5,867 bases of DNA, taken from the NCBI GenBank assembly GCA_900545785.1, contig URAA01000095.1, positions 1-5,867 of the forward strand, given 5' to 3'. The position numbers and the translations under genes were made by a program. Under the pieces are notes generated by a model. It had not been told where the DNA came from and did no database searches. It saw only the letters and a list, made by a program, of their open reading frames with translations. This document shows positions 1-5,302 of this stretch, piece by piece (position 1 is the first letter of the stretch; each line of letters opens with the position of its first letter). Source of the stretch: an uncultured Dialister sp. Lineage in GTDB: Bacteria > Bacillota > Negativicutes > Veillonellales > Dialisteraceae.

Positions 1-299
1 AGGAGAAACGGGGATTTCAAATAAATCGCCAAAGCGGTGCCGACCATTCCCGATCCGAAGAAAAGAGCGGAAATGAATCCGGATCGGCCGGGCCCCATTC
101 TTTCCACTATATGTCCCAAAAAACCGGCAGACATACCTAAAAATAAAATGGCAATGGAAAAAGCCCAAGTCGTTTCAGAAAGAGACAGTCCCATCGCTTC
201 CATTACAGGCTTCGCCACAACGCTCCATGCATAAACACTTCCGATACACAGGTGAATTCCCACTGCGGAAAGAGCCATCAACCATCGATTCTTTTTCAT
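1..299 (-). CDS. OFA-family MFS transporter, N-terminal part (cut by window edge)
   Basis: The first 99 codons of an inner-membrane transporter of the major facilitator superfamily are visible; the gene runs off the left edge. The N-terminus (residues 6-25, with ALSAVGIHLCIGSVYAW) is typical of the OFA group, the oxalate/formate antiporter-like carriers that exchange small carboxylates. Hydrophobic segments lie at about residues 7-28, 44-65 and 73-95. Between the second and third is an MFS motif A loop, GHIVERMGPGRSG (62-74), containing the expected G-x3-E/D-R-x-G-x-R pattern. The ATG at 297-299 is preceded by GGAGGG (about 304-309), which fixes the start. It has its own promoter and a ZTP riboswitch with terminator upstream, so it is probably controlled by one-carbon/purine status. 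Known family members carry oxalate, formate, lactate or related acids; the substrate here is unknown, and formate is only a guess from the riboswitch. Confidence 0.88.
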   Translation of the reverse strand, partial: MKKNRWLMALSAVGIHLCIGSVYAWSVVAKPVMEAMGLSLSETTWAFSIAILFLGMSAGFLGHIVERMGPGRSGFISALFFGSGMVGTALAIYLKSPFL

Positions 300-340
300 C
301 TTATCCCTCCATTCGATTCCGGAAGGGCCAAACAAACGCA

Positions 341-374
341 AAACCGCCTGTTCAGGTCCCCCTGCCCAGACGGT
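341..374 (-). terminator. Riboswitch expression platform: intrinsic terminator
   Basis: In the RNA, ACCGUCUG (374-367) can pair with CAGGCGGU (350-343), giving an 8 bp stem with one G-U pair. The arms are separated by 16 bases that can form an inner CAGG/CCUG hairpin, and the stem is followed by UUUU and further U-rich sequence. The 5' arm contains CCGUC (373-369), the strand used by the aptamer pseudoknot, so the two folds exclude each other. Ligand binding should therefore prevent termination and allow transcription of the transporter. The U tract is short and interrupted, so efficiency is uncertain. Confidence 0.72.
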
Positions 375-437
375 CGGCTCTCAAAAGATATATGGTTCAC
401 GTGGTCATTTCCACAATTCCGTCAGTTCCATATATCT
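363..437 (-). ncRNA. ZTP riboswitch (pfl motif) aptamer
   Basis: The minus-strand RNA has the complete layout of the ZTP/ZMP-sensing aptamer. P1 is a perfect 10 bp helix, AGAUAUAUGG (437-428) with CCAUAUAUCU (395-386). Inside it is the conserved CUGACGGAA followed by a GUGG/CCAC hairpin (414-411 and 404-401) and then the conserved GUGAA. After a short linker comes the 3' domain GCCGACCGUCUGGGC (378-364), close to the family hallmark. GACGG (423-419) can pair with CCGUC (373-369) to form the characteristic pseudoknot. The order and several motifs match my recollection of the crystallised Fusobacterium ulcerans ZTP riboswitch. It starts about ten bases after the predicted transcription start and precedes the OFA-type transporter. 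ZTP and ZMP are AICAR-derived alarmones that rise when 10-formyl-tetrahydrofolate is short. Confidence 0.9.
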
Positions 438-453
438 GCTTAATTGTGTCGTT

Positions 454-482
454 ATCGTATCATGAAAATTTCTGCCTGTCAA
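454..482 (-). promoter_or_regulatory. Sigma-70-type promoter of the ZTP riboswitch/transporter unit
   Basis: The minus strand reads a perfect TTGACA -35 box (482-477), a 17-base spacer and a TACGAT -10 box (459-454). Transcription should start near 447, about ten bases before the riboswitch P1 helix, leaving a leader of about 148 bases before the ATG at 299. The fit of promoter to aptamer start supports both calls. Confidence 0.85.
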
Positions 483-541
483 TACAATATAGAGTATACT
501 ATTTTATTTTTATGTAAAATACTACCATATATAGATATCCG

Positions 542-589
542 TTCTGAGAATGTCCCGGGCGGAAACAACTATTTCTTTTATCCTCAGAA
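542..589 (-). repeat. Inverted repeat spanning the stop codon of the 616-aa receptor gene
   Basis: UUCUGAG (589-583), which contains the receptor's UGA stop, is complementary over 7 bases to CUCAGAA (548-542). The arms are 34 bases apart, and a weaker CCCGGG-containing hairpin lies inside. It sits where a terminator would be expected, but no U run follows, so it is not a standard intrinsic terminator. It may be a 3'-end structure or chance. No better terminator was found between this gene and the transporter promoter. Confidence 0.35.
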
Positions 590-2434
590 TTTATGGGAAT
601 AAGAAAGTTTCCAGTTGAAAGGCAATTCCAAATTTCCGTACCTGTTGGCAAAGTTCTTATGATCAAACAAGTTATTAAAAGTCAAAGTGACCGTATCATT
701 TGCCGTCACATCATAAATGGTGTTCCATGTAAAGCGGGAACGGCTCGGAACTTGTCCGTATTTGGAATAATCTTCCCGATCTCCCAAGTATTTGTAAGAG
801 AGCGTGCTTCTCAGTTTATCCGTCCTGTAGGTGACGGATGCGGTCCCGTCGATTCTTGCCGAATCCTGCACCCATTCGCTGTTTTTCTTGGAAGGATTTC
901 TGATTTCCGGATTGCTGTATCCCAGTCCCAAAGAATAATTCCAATGTTCATTGACATTCTTTGCAAATTCCAGTTCGACGCCGGTATTTCTGAATTCTCC
1001 CGCATTGATCGCATATTGTTCATTTGTGATCGGATCTTTTTCCGACCAGCCCAGTTTATTATCAAAATCCATATGGTAAACGGCAAATTTCAACATGCTG
1101 TCATCATTGATTAATTTCTTGATCCCCGTTTCATAAGTCCACCCTTTTTCCGGTTTCAGACCCCGTCCCGTAGGACGGCTGATTTCAGCATCTACGGTAG
1201 GCATCTGGAAAGCTTTTCCCACATTGATATACCAAGAAGTGGAATCATTGATTTTATATAATGTCTGAATCTGGGGATTAAATACATTTTGATCCTCCAG
1301 AACGTCATCAATAAACTCGCTGCGAAGGCCCAGAACGGTGCTGAACTTATCTGAAAAAACATGCTCGTAAGACATATATAGGGCATGATTGGTACGGTGT
1401 CCTTTGATTCCCGTATAAAGCCCTTCATAACCTTCTCTTTTAAAAGTATATCCGGCTATCAGATTATCCCGACCCAAACTCCATTCTTTCTGGATATCTC
1501 CTACATAGCTCTCAAGATTTGCCGAAGACTGAATACGGGTATGTTTTGCATAATCCTGTCCGTCGGTTTTGCGGTTATTATATCCGATGGTCGCTTTGAT
1601 CCCGTTGTCTTTTCCCTGATAATGCAGCCCTGCCGTCACTCTCTTGTCTTCATGCTTATAGTCGTATTTGTTTTTCTGCACGTCGTCCCATCTGGTGATA
1701 TTTCCGTCCTGATACATGAAATTGGCATTCAGTTCATCCGTCAGGCGGGCAACGACGGTTGCTCTGTTTTTCTGCCCTCTGCCGGTGATCCAGTCGTGGG
1801 TCGACCATCCGGGATAATCATTGGCTTTGGTCAATTTCCCCGAATATTCTTTCTGCAGACCGATGATCAGACGATCGGAAGAATAATTGAACCCATAATC
1901 TTTATAGTAATTTCCCACCGTTCCTTCTACTTCGAACTGCGGTTTCCCTGCTTTCGGCTTCTTTGTGATGATATTGACAACGCCGCCCATGGCTTCTGCT
2001 CCGTACAATGTTCCCGAAGCGCCTTTGATGATTTCCACTTTTTCGATCATATTGACGGGAATGCCGTCCAAAGAATTATAATTTTTCAAATTCAAAGGAA
2101 TCCCGTCCACCATGACGAGAGTGCCTCTGTCATATCCGCGGACAACCGTGCGCCCTGCACTGAATCCGAAATCCTGCCCGCCGTCACCGTATCCGGTACT
2201 GGCTACTCCGACTTGGCTTTCAATAATGTCGAAAGCGTTCTTATATCCCGCTTCCCGTATTTTTTCTTCCGTTACGATCGTTTCCGTCACCGGCGTATTT
2301 ATTTCCGCTTTTTCCTTCCGCTGTGCCGTGACGACAACGGGGTTCAGCTCATACACATCGGCGGCAGACACCTGTCCTGCTGCCGTCAAGGTTAATAAAA
2401 TCGTACTGATCAGCCATTTACTTCTTTTTTTCAT
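584..2434 (-). CDS. TonB-dependent outer-membrane receptor (616 aa)
   Basis: This is a complete TonB-dependent receptor, a 22-stranded outer-membrane barrel gated by a plug and energised by TonB-ExbB-ExbD. Residues 1-24 are a Sec signal peptide (KKR, hydrophobic core, AGQVSA cleavage before A25). The TonB box region is ELNPVVVTA (29-37). The plug covers about 45-157, with VVRGYDRGTLVMVDGIP (97-113), EKVEIIKG and GTLYGAEAMGGVVNIIT (141-157). The barrel carries GKAFQMPT near 405, a late NNLFDHKNF motif, and ends in Phe, as needed for Bam recognition. The length suits BtuB/FepA/CirA-type receptors. The ATG at 2432-2434 is preferred because GAGGAG lies 7 bases upstream; an in-frame GTG at 2449 overlaps that site. 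It is monocistronic by context, with its own promoter near 2660-2687. The substrate (siderophore, haem, cobalamin or other) cannot be told. Confidence 0.95.
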   Translation of the reverse strand: MKKRSKWLISTILLTLTAAGQVSAADVYELNPVVVTAQRKEKAEINTPVTETIVTEEKIREAGYKNAFDIIESQVGVASTGYGDGGQDFGFSAGRTVVRGYDRGTLVMVDGIPLNLKNYNSLDGIPVNMIEKVEIIKGASGTLYGAEAMGGVVNIITKKPKAGKPQFEVEGTVGNYYKDYGFNYSSDRLIIGLQKEYSGKLTKANDYPGWSTHDWITGRGQKNRATVVARLTDELNANFMYQDGNITRWDDVQKNKYDYKHEDKRVTAGLHYQGKDNGIKATIGYNNRKTDGQDYAKHTRIQSSANLESYVGDIQKEWSLGRDNLIAGYTFKREGYEGLYTGIKGHRTNHALYMSYEHVFSDKFSTVLGLRSEFIDDVLEDQNVFNPQIQTLYKINDSTSWYINVGKAFQMPTVDAEISRPTGRGLKPEKGWTYETGIKKLINDDSMLKFAVYHMDFDNKLGWSEKDPITNEQYAINAGEFRNTGVELEFAKNVNEHWNYSLGLGYSNPEIRNPSKKNSEWVQDSARIDGTASVTYRTDKLRSTLSYKYLGDREDYSKYGQVPSRSRFTWNTIYDVTANDTVTLTFNNLFDHKNFANRYGNLELPFNWKLSYSHKF

Positions 2435-2503
2435 TTTTACGCTCCTCACCGTATAAAATACAAAACCATTATTCCCTCTTCAGCACCCCTCTTTAAAATA
2501 TTT

Positions 2504-2605
2504 TTATATCATCACGAGAAAAAGCTTTCCCTGTTTCGCTTTTTCCGCATAATGAGCAATAAAAAAGACAATCAGGATAACACAAAGCAATTTTGTATTC
2601 CTCAT
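2504..2605 (-). CDS. Possible 33-residue leader peptide or small membrane protein upstream of the 616-aa receptor
   Basis: An open frame of 33 codons from ATG at 2605 to TAA at 2504-2506 lies wholly within the leader of the 616-aa receptor mRNA. It encodes MRNTKLLCVILIVFFIAHYA followed by a basic, polar stretch, so residues 5-19 could be a membrane segment or signal-like helix. GGGGAGA directly precedes the ATG but is closer than normal for a ribosome binding site, which weakens the case. The region coding for VFFIAHYAE is the 25-base element shared with the other receptor leader. There the same frame reads LFFIAYAAE, but it has an early stop and no good start. It may be a translated leader peptide or only an RNA element that happens to be open. 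Confidence 0.3.
   Translation of the reverse strand: MRNTKLLCVILIVFFIAHYAEKAKQGKLFLVMI
2544..2568 (-). repeat. 25-base leader element, copy 1 (616-aa receptor)
   Basis: The RNA reads UCUUUUUUAUUGCU, six variable bases, then UGCGGA-type sequence. It matches the copy at 4796-4820 in 22 of 25 positions, with the differences confined to the middle. Its 3' end lies exactly 109 bases before the receptor ATG, the same distance as in the other leader. The flanking leader is otherwise poorly conserved except near the ribosome binding site. Confidence 0.7.
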
Positions 2606-2655
2606 TCTCCCCAAATGACCGATTTATTATTGTATAACTTGTTTTTATTATTATT

Positions 2656-2674
2656 TTATATAATACTCATATAA
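2656..2674. promoter_or_regulatory. Weak candidate operator over the -10 box of the 616-aa receptor gene
   Basis: TTATAT and ATATAA arms separated by 7 bases form an inverted repeat that covers the -10 box. It does not match the Fur consensus well, and in AT-rich DNA this could easily be chance. It is noted only because the paralogue has a good Fur-like site at its start point while this promoter has none. Confidence 0.25.
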
Positions 2675-2687
2675 TTTTATTTGTCAA
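2660..2687 (-). promoter_or_regulatory. Sigma-70-type promoter of the 616-aa receptor gene
   Basis: The minus strand has a perfect TTGACA (2687-2682), a 16-base spacer and TATTAT (2665-2660), with start expected near 2653. It lies just after the intrinsic terminator of the preceding receptor gene, so the two receptors are separate transcription units. Confidence 0.72.
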
Positions 2688-2695
2688 TCATGAGT

Positions 2696-2735
2696 TAAAA
2701 ATAAAAACAGGGACGCTTTGTACATGCTCCCTGTT
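2696..2735 (-). terminator. Intrinsic terminator of the 646-aa receptor gene
   Basis: Ten bases after the stop codon, AACAGGGA (2735-2728) pairs perfectly with UCCCUGUU (2713-2706), with a further GC/GC pairing possible inside. It is followed by UUUAUUUUU on the RNA. This is a clear 8 bp GC-containing hairpin plus U tract. Confidence 0.9.
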
Positions 2736-2745
2736 CAAAATATAC

Positions 2746-4686
2746 TCAGAATTTGTATTCCGCACCGGCTATAAAGTTTCTTCCCAAACTGTAGAATGTG
2801 GAGGAAGAGGAGGATACGATATTATGGCGGTTAAACAGATTATCGATATTGAGGAATAACCGGCAATCTTTATCCGCCTCATAGGAGAAATTCAAATTTG
2901 TGAACCACTGGCTTTTAAAAGATTCATAGGGTTTATAGTCTCTGATTCTTTTTCCTAAATGAGAAAATTCAAAGGATGTGGTCAATTTTCCCGTCTTGTA
3001 CATAATTCCGCCGTTAAATTGGATTTTTCCGTAATAGTCGTGCCAATCCCCCAAGACGCCCGTGTCGGATCGCTCCTGTTTTTCCGGATGTCCGAAAGTC
3101 ATTCCCAGATGATAGGAAAGATTTTCACTCTGATTCCGTCTCCATTCCAATTCAACGCCGGTATTTTTTACATCTTCATTTTTGTATCGAATTTCTTGCA
3201 CTTGTCCTTTGGGAACACTCGCTTCCAAGCTGTCTTTTATCTTGTAGTGGAAAAGAGCCAGCCGCCATGAAGATTTTCCTATATTTTTCTTGGCTCCTAT
3301 TTCATAGTGATCCCCTGTCTGCGGTTTCAGTCCCGGTGAGGGAATGATATTTCCGCCGCCGTAAAGCTGCTTGAACGTAGGCATCATGAAGGATTTTCCC
3401 GCTTTTGCATAAATCATGGCCGAATCGTCCAAATCATGCATGAAAATAATTTCCGGCGTAAATTTGTCGTATCGGTTTCCTGCATCATCTTTGGCAACCC
3501 AAGTTTCACGGAAATTGAAATTCATTCTGTTCTTTTGGGAGAATTGATAGTCTAACTGTCCGAAAAGAGAATACATATTTCGTGAATAATGAAATTTTTT
3601 CCCGTCAATGACATCTGCCATATCTCTACGGAAATCTCCGCCTACCATGACGGATCCTTTGTCAAAATGCCATCTTTTGGACAAATCCGTTCCTATGGTC
3701 TGATGGTTGTTTTCCGTCTTGGTGATCACTCTCTCTGACGGATCATAGACTCCTTTTTTTGCCGCCGGAGAAGTTTTCACTCTCGAACGATATGTCGACA
3801 TATCTCTCTTGTGGTAGTAGAAATTTCCTGCCCAATCATCTTTAGCATAATGAAGAGCCGCTACATTTTCTTCATTGCGGTAGATCATGTCTTGGTAATC
3901 GGCTCCTTTATATTTTCCGTTTCTTCCGTCCCAGCGATATACATAATGACTGTTATTTCTTGTAAAGGAATGGGTGAAATATAAATTATCCGTCAGATTA
4001 TATCGCCAATTCACATTGTTATGTTCAGAGCGGATCACATTATAATACATGCCTGCAGGACGGCCGCCGGAAGGATGGGAAATATTGTCCACTTTGCCTA
4101 AACGGTCATATTCATAAGTAATGCCGAATTTATCTCCTCCTTGGAAACTGACCGCATAATTCTGCTGCCCGTAATTTCCGAGTCCCGCTTTCACTTTATT
4201 TTCTCTTTTACCCTTGGTAATGATGTTGATGACACCGCCTCCTGCCTCGGATCCGTATAGAACAGCACCGCCGCCTCTTACGATTTCAATTTTTTCGACG
4301 GTATCGGCCGATATATCTTGCAGATTATACATTCCCCCCTGGTTCATGGGAACGCCGTCCACCAGAACGAGAGTGCCTTTCTCCACACCGCGTATCACAG
4401 CTTTGGCTGACATCGTCCCTTGGGACAAACCTTTCGGCCCCTGACTGCTGACGATGATGCCTGTAGAAAACTTCAATGCTTCCTGCACATTGGAAGCCCC
4501 TGTGGCATGGATGTCATCAGCTTTCATGACTTCTATCGCCGCCGGTGTCTTCAATTCTTCCGTATCCGTTCTTTCTGCCGTTACTATGACGGGATTCAGT
4601 TCATATATGTCTGCGGCGGAGACCTGTCCTGCTGCCGCCATACCTGATAAAACCGCACTAATCAGCCACTTGCTTGTTTTTCTCAT
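2746..4686 (-). CDS. TonB-dependent outer-membrane receptor (646 aa)
   Basis: This is a second complete TonB-dependent receptor, paralogous to the one downstream. Residues 1-24 are a signal peptide ending AGQVSA, and the TonB box region is ELNPVIVTA (29-37). The plug covers about 45-157, with AVIRGVEKGTLVLVDGVP (96-113), EKIEIVRGGG and VLYGSEAGGGVINIIT (142-157). The barrel carries GKSFMMPT near 430, a late NIDNLFNRHN motif and a C-terminal Phe. The first 157 residues align with the 616-aa receptor without a gap; the barrels differ more, suggesting a different ligand. The ATG at 4684-4686 is chosen because GAGGAG lies 7 bases upstream and the signal peptide then aligns; an in-frame ATG at 4776 would add 30 non-signal residues. 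Its promoter carries a Fur-like site, so uptake of an iron compound is the leading inference. The closest general type is the BtuB/FepA/CirA group. Confidence 0.95.
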   Translation of the reverse strand: MRKTSKWLISAVLSGMAAAGQVSAADIYELNPVIVTAERTDTEELKTPAAIEVMKADDIHATGASNVQEALKFSTGIIVSSQGPKGLSQGTMSAKAVIRGVEKGTLVLVDGVPMNQGGMYNLQDISADTVEKIEIVRGGGAVLYGSEAGGGVINIITKGKRENKVKAGLGNYGQQNYAVSFQGGDKFGITYEYDRLGKVDNISHPSGGRPAGMYYNVIRSEHNNVNWRYNLTDNLYFTHSFTRNNSHYVYRWDGRNGKYKGADYQDMIYRNEENVAALHYAKDDWAGNFYYHKRDMSTYRSRVKTSPAAKKGVYDPSERVITKTENNHQTIGTDLSKRWHFDKGSVMVGGDFRRDMADVIDGKKFHYSRNMYSLFGQLDYQFSQKNRMNFNFRETWVAKDDAGNRYDKFTPEIIFMHDLDDSAMIYAKAGKSFMMPTFKQLYGGGNIIPSPGLKPQTGDHYEIGAKKNIGKSSWRLALFHYKIKDSLEASVPKGQVQEIRYKNEDVKNTGVELEWRRNQSENLSYHLGMTFGHPEKQERSDTGVLGDWHDYYGKIQFNGGIMYKTGKLTTSFEFSHLGKRIRDYKPYESFKSQWFTNLNFSYEADKDCRLFLNIDNLFNRHNIVSSSSSTFYSLGRNFIAGAEYKF

Positions 4687-4795
4687 TCTTACTCTCCTCG
4701 CTATATGAAATTGGCGGCATTGTTCCTTTTTTGCTCTTTGAACTATTTTGATTATCGTCTGACCGGCACAAATCAAATTTCAAAAATTTATCTGC

Positions 4796-4820
4796 TCCGC
4801 AGCATAAGCAATAAAAAAGA
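4796..4820 (-). repeat. 25-base leader element, copy 2 (646-aa receptor)
   Basis: This is the second copy of the element at 2544-2568, with 22 of 25 bases identical and the same 109-base distance to the start codon. The frame matching the 33-codon ORF of copy 1 reads LFFIAYAAEQINF and stops. Upstream in that frame an ATG-AGA-ACA is followed at once by TAA, so no equivalent peptide is made from that ATG. Confidence 0.7.
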
Positions 4821-4905
4821 GTTCTGAGAACACGAAAAAGACGAGCCGCTTTTATGTTCTCATTACCCTTAGAAAATAAAATATTATACAAATTTTATCG
4901 ATTTT

Positions 4906-4924
4906 GATATTGATAATTATTCTT
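4906..4924. promoter_or_regulatory. Fur-box-like operator at the start of the 646-aa receptor transcript
   Basis: Read on the plus strand, GATATTGATAATTATTCTT matches the classical 19-base Fur consensus GATAATGATAATCATTATC at 15 positions. It begins about ten bases downstream of the -10 box and covers the expected transcription start, a standard position for repression. This suggests iron-dependent (or related metal-dependent) control. AT-rich surroundings raise the chance of a false match. Confidence 0.6.
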
Positions 4925-4934
4925 ATTTCTTTTA

Positions 4935-4962
4935 TTATTACTTTTGTATCTTCTTTTGTCAA
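4935..4962 (-). promoter_or_regulatory. Sigma-70-type promoter of the 646-aa receptor gene
   Basis: The minus strand has a perfect TTGACA (4962-4957), a 16-base spacer and TAATAA (4940-4935), with start near 4928. The layout, including the 16-base spacer, parallels the promoter of the other receptor gene. A TATAAT further downstream (about 4882-4887) lacks a good -35 box. Confidence 0.7.
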
Positions 4963-5057
4963 TGGCAATTTTAATCTATACAATTATTTATGAATATAAA
5001 TTTGTATATTTAGTTTCCGATTCTGTTTTATTCTTCCCCCTTCCTCCGGTTATTTGC

Positions 5058-5090
5058 AAAAAAAGAAGACTCCCTTTCGGAAGCCTCCTT
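5058..5090 (-). terminator. Intrinsic terminator after the 59-aa gene
   Basis: The RNA AAGGAGGCUUCC (5090-5079), loop GAAA, then GGGAGUCUUCUU (5074-5063) forms a stem of about 12 bp including several G-U pairs, running into seven U residues. It starts seven bases after the TAA stop and closes the LysR-like/59-aa operon. Confidence 0.92.
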
Positions 5091-5097
5091 TATTATA

Positions 5098-5277
5098 TTA
5101 TTGTTCTTTTTTATGGCATTTGCCTTCGCCTGTACCGGCCATGACTCTTTTGAAAATCTCGTGAATTTCTTCGGTGGATTTTCCCTGTTCTTTTGCCCAA
5201 GCGGCATGTTTCTTTGCGGATTCATAACGCTTTCTGCCTTCTTCATCTTCCGGAATGGGAAACTTCGGATGTTCCAT
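5098..5277 (-). CDS. Small conserved-looking protein of unknown function (59 aa)
   Basis: A 59-codon gene runs from ATG (5275-5277) to TAA (5098-5100). It starts MEHPKFPIPEDEEGRKRYES and ends GEGKCHKKEQ. The protein is hydrophilic and charged, with no signal peptide or membrane segment. Residues 10-47 look helical, with a KHAAWAKEQGKSTEEIHEIF stretch resembling a helix-turn-helix hairpin fold, and there is one Cys (C54) beside His55. A strong AGGAGG six bases before the ATG and the strong terminator after the stop make it very likely a real, well-translated gene. It starts 25 bases after the LysR-like gene's stop and is presumably co-transcribed with it. I do not recognise the family and assign no function. 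Confidence 0.85.
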   Translation of the reverse strand: MEHPKFPIPEDEEGRKRYESAKKHAAWAKEQGKSTEEIHEIFKRVMAGTGEGKCHKKEQ

Positions 5278-5302
5278 GATATCCCTCCTTTCGTTTTTTC
5301 TT

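Larger units (their letters stand above)
2435..2659 (-). promoter_or_regulatory. Long 5' leader of the 616-aa receptor gene
   Basis: About 219 bases lie between the predicted transcription start (near 2653) and the ATG at 2434. The leader holds the possible 33-codon frame (2504-2605) and the 25-base element shared with the paralogue (2544-2568). A second short frame, an ATG at about 2467-2469 with AGAGGG four bases before it, stops after seven codons at a UGA inside the receptor's GGTGAGGAG ribosome-binding region. I recognise no known riboswitch here. Confidence 0.5.
4687..4928 (-). promoter_or_regulatory. Long 5' leader of the 646-aa receptor gene
   Basis: About 242 bases separate the predicted transcription start from the ATG. 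The leader contains the 25-base shared element (4796-4820). A 7 bp inverted repeat, GAGAACA (4861-4855) with UGUUCUC (4832-4826), lies before it. A short ATG frame beginning at about 4720 with AAAAAAGGA before it overlaps the receptor start out of frame. No known riboswitch class is recognisable. Confidence 0.5.

Noticed and set aside
227..517. Plus-strand open frame of 96 codons across the riboswitch region
   Set aside because: It lies antisense to the transporter start, riboswitch and promoter, has no ribosome binding site, and its protein resembles nothing.
1385..2395. Long plus-strand open frame of 336 codons
   Set aside because: It is antisense to the 616-aa receptor, which has full signal, plug and barrel motifs. 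The translation is low-complexity, rich in F, I and R, and has no family features.
2435..2449. Upstream GTG start adding five residues to the 616-aa receptor
   Set aside because: The GTG is part of the GGTGAGGAG ribosome-binding region that serves the ATG at 2434, and the signal peptide aligns with the paralogue from that ATG.
4687..4776. Upstream ATG at 4776 for the 646-aa receptor
   Set aside because: The 30 extra residues would bury the signal peptide; the ATG at 4686 has a good ribosome binding site and aligns with the paralogue.
541..4830. Ten-base repeat GTTCTGAGAA at 541-550 and 4821-4830
   Set aside because: It is short, in unrelated contexts (one after a stop codon, one in a leader), and consistent with chance.
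4813..4861. Hairpin plus U6 in the 646-aa receptor leader as an attenuator
   Set aside because: The 7 bp GAGAACA/UGUUCUC stem has a 22-base loop and ends six bases before the U run; the alternative hairpin is only 4 bp. The U run belongs to the shared element, and no hairpin precedes it in the other leader.
4658..4891. Minus-strand open frame of 77 codons through the 646-aa receptor leader
   Set aside because: No ribosome binding site at its ATG, composition typical of non-coding DNA, and it runs out of frame into the receptor start.
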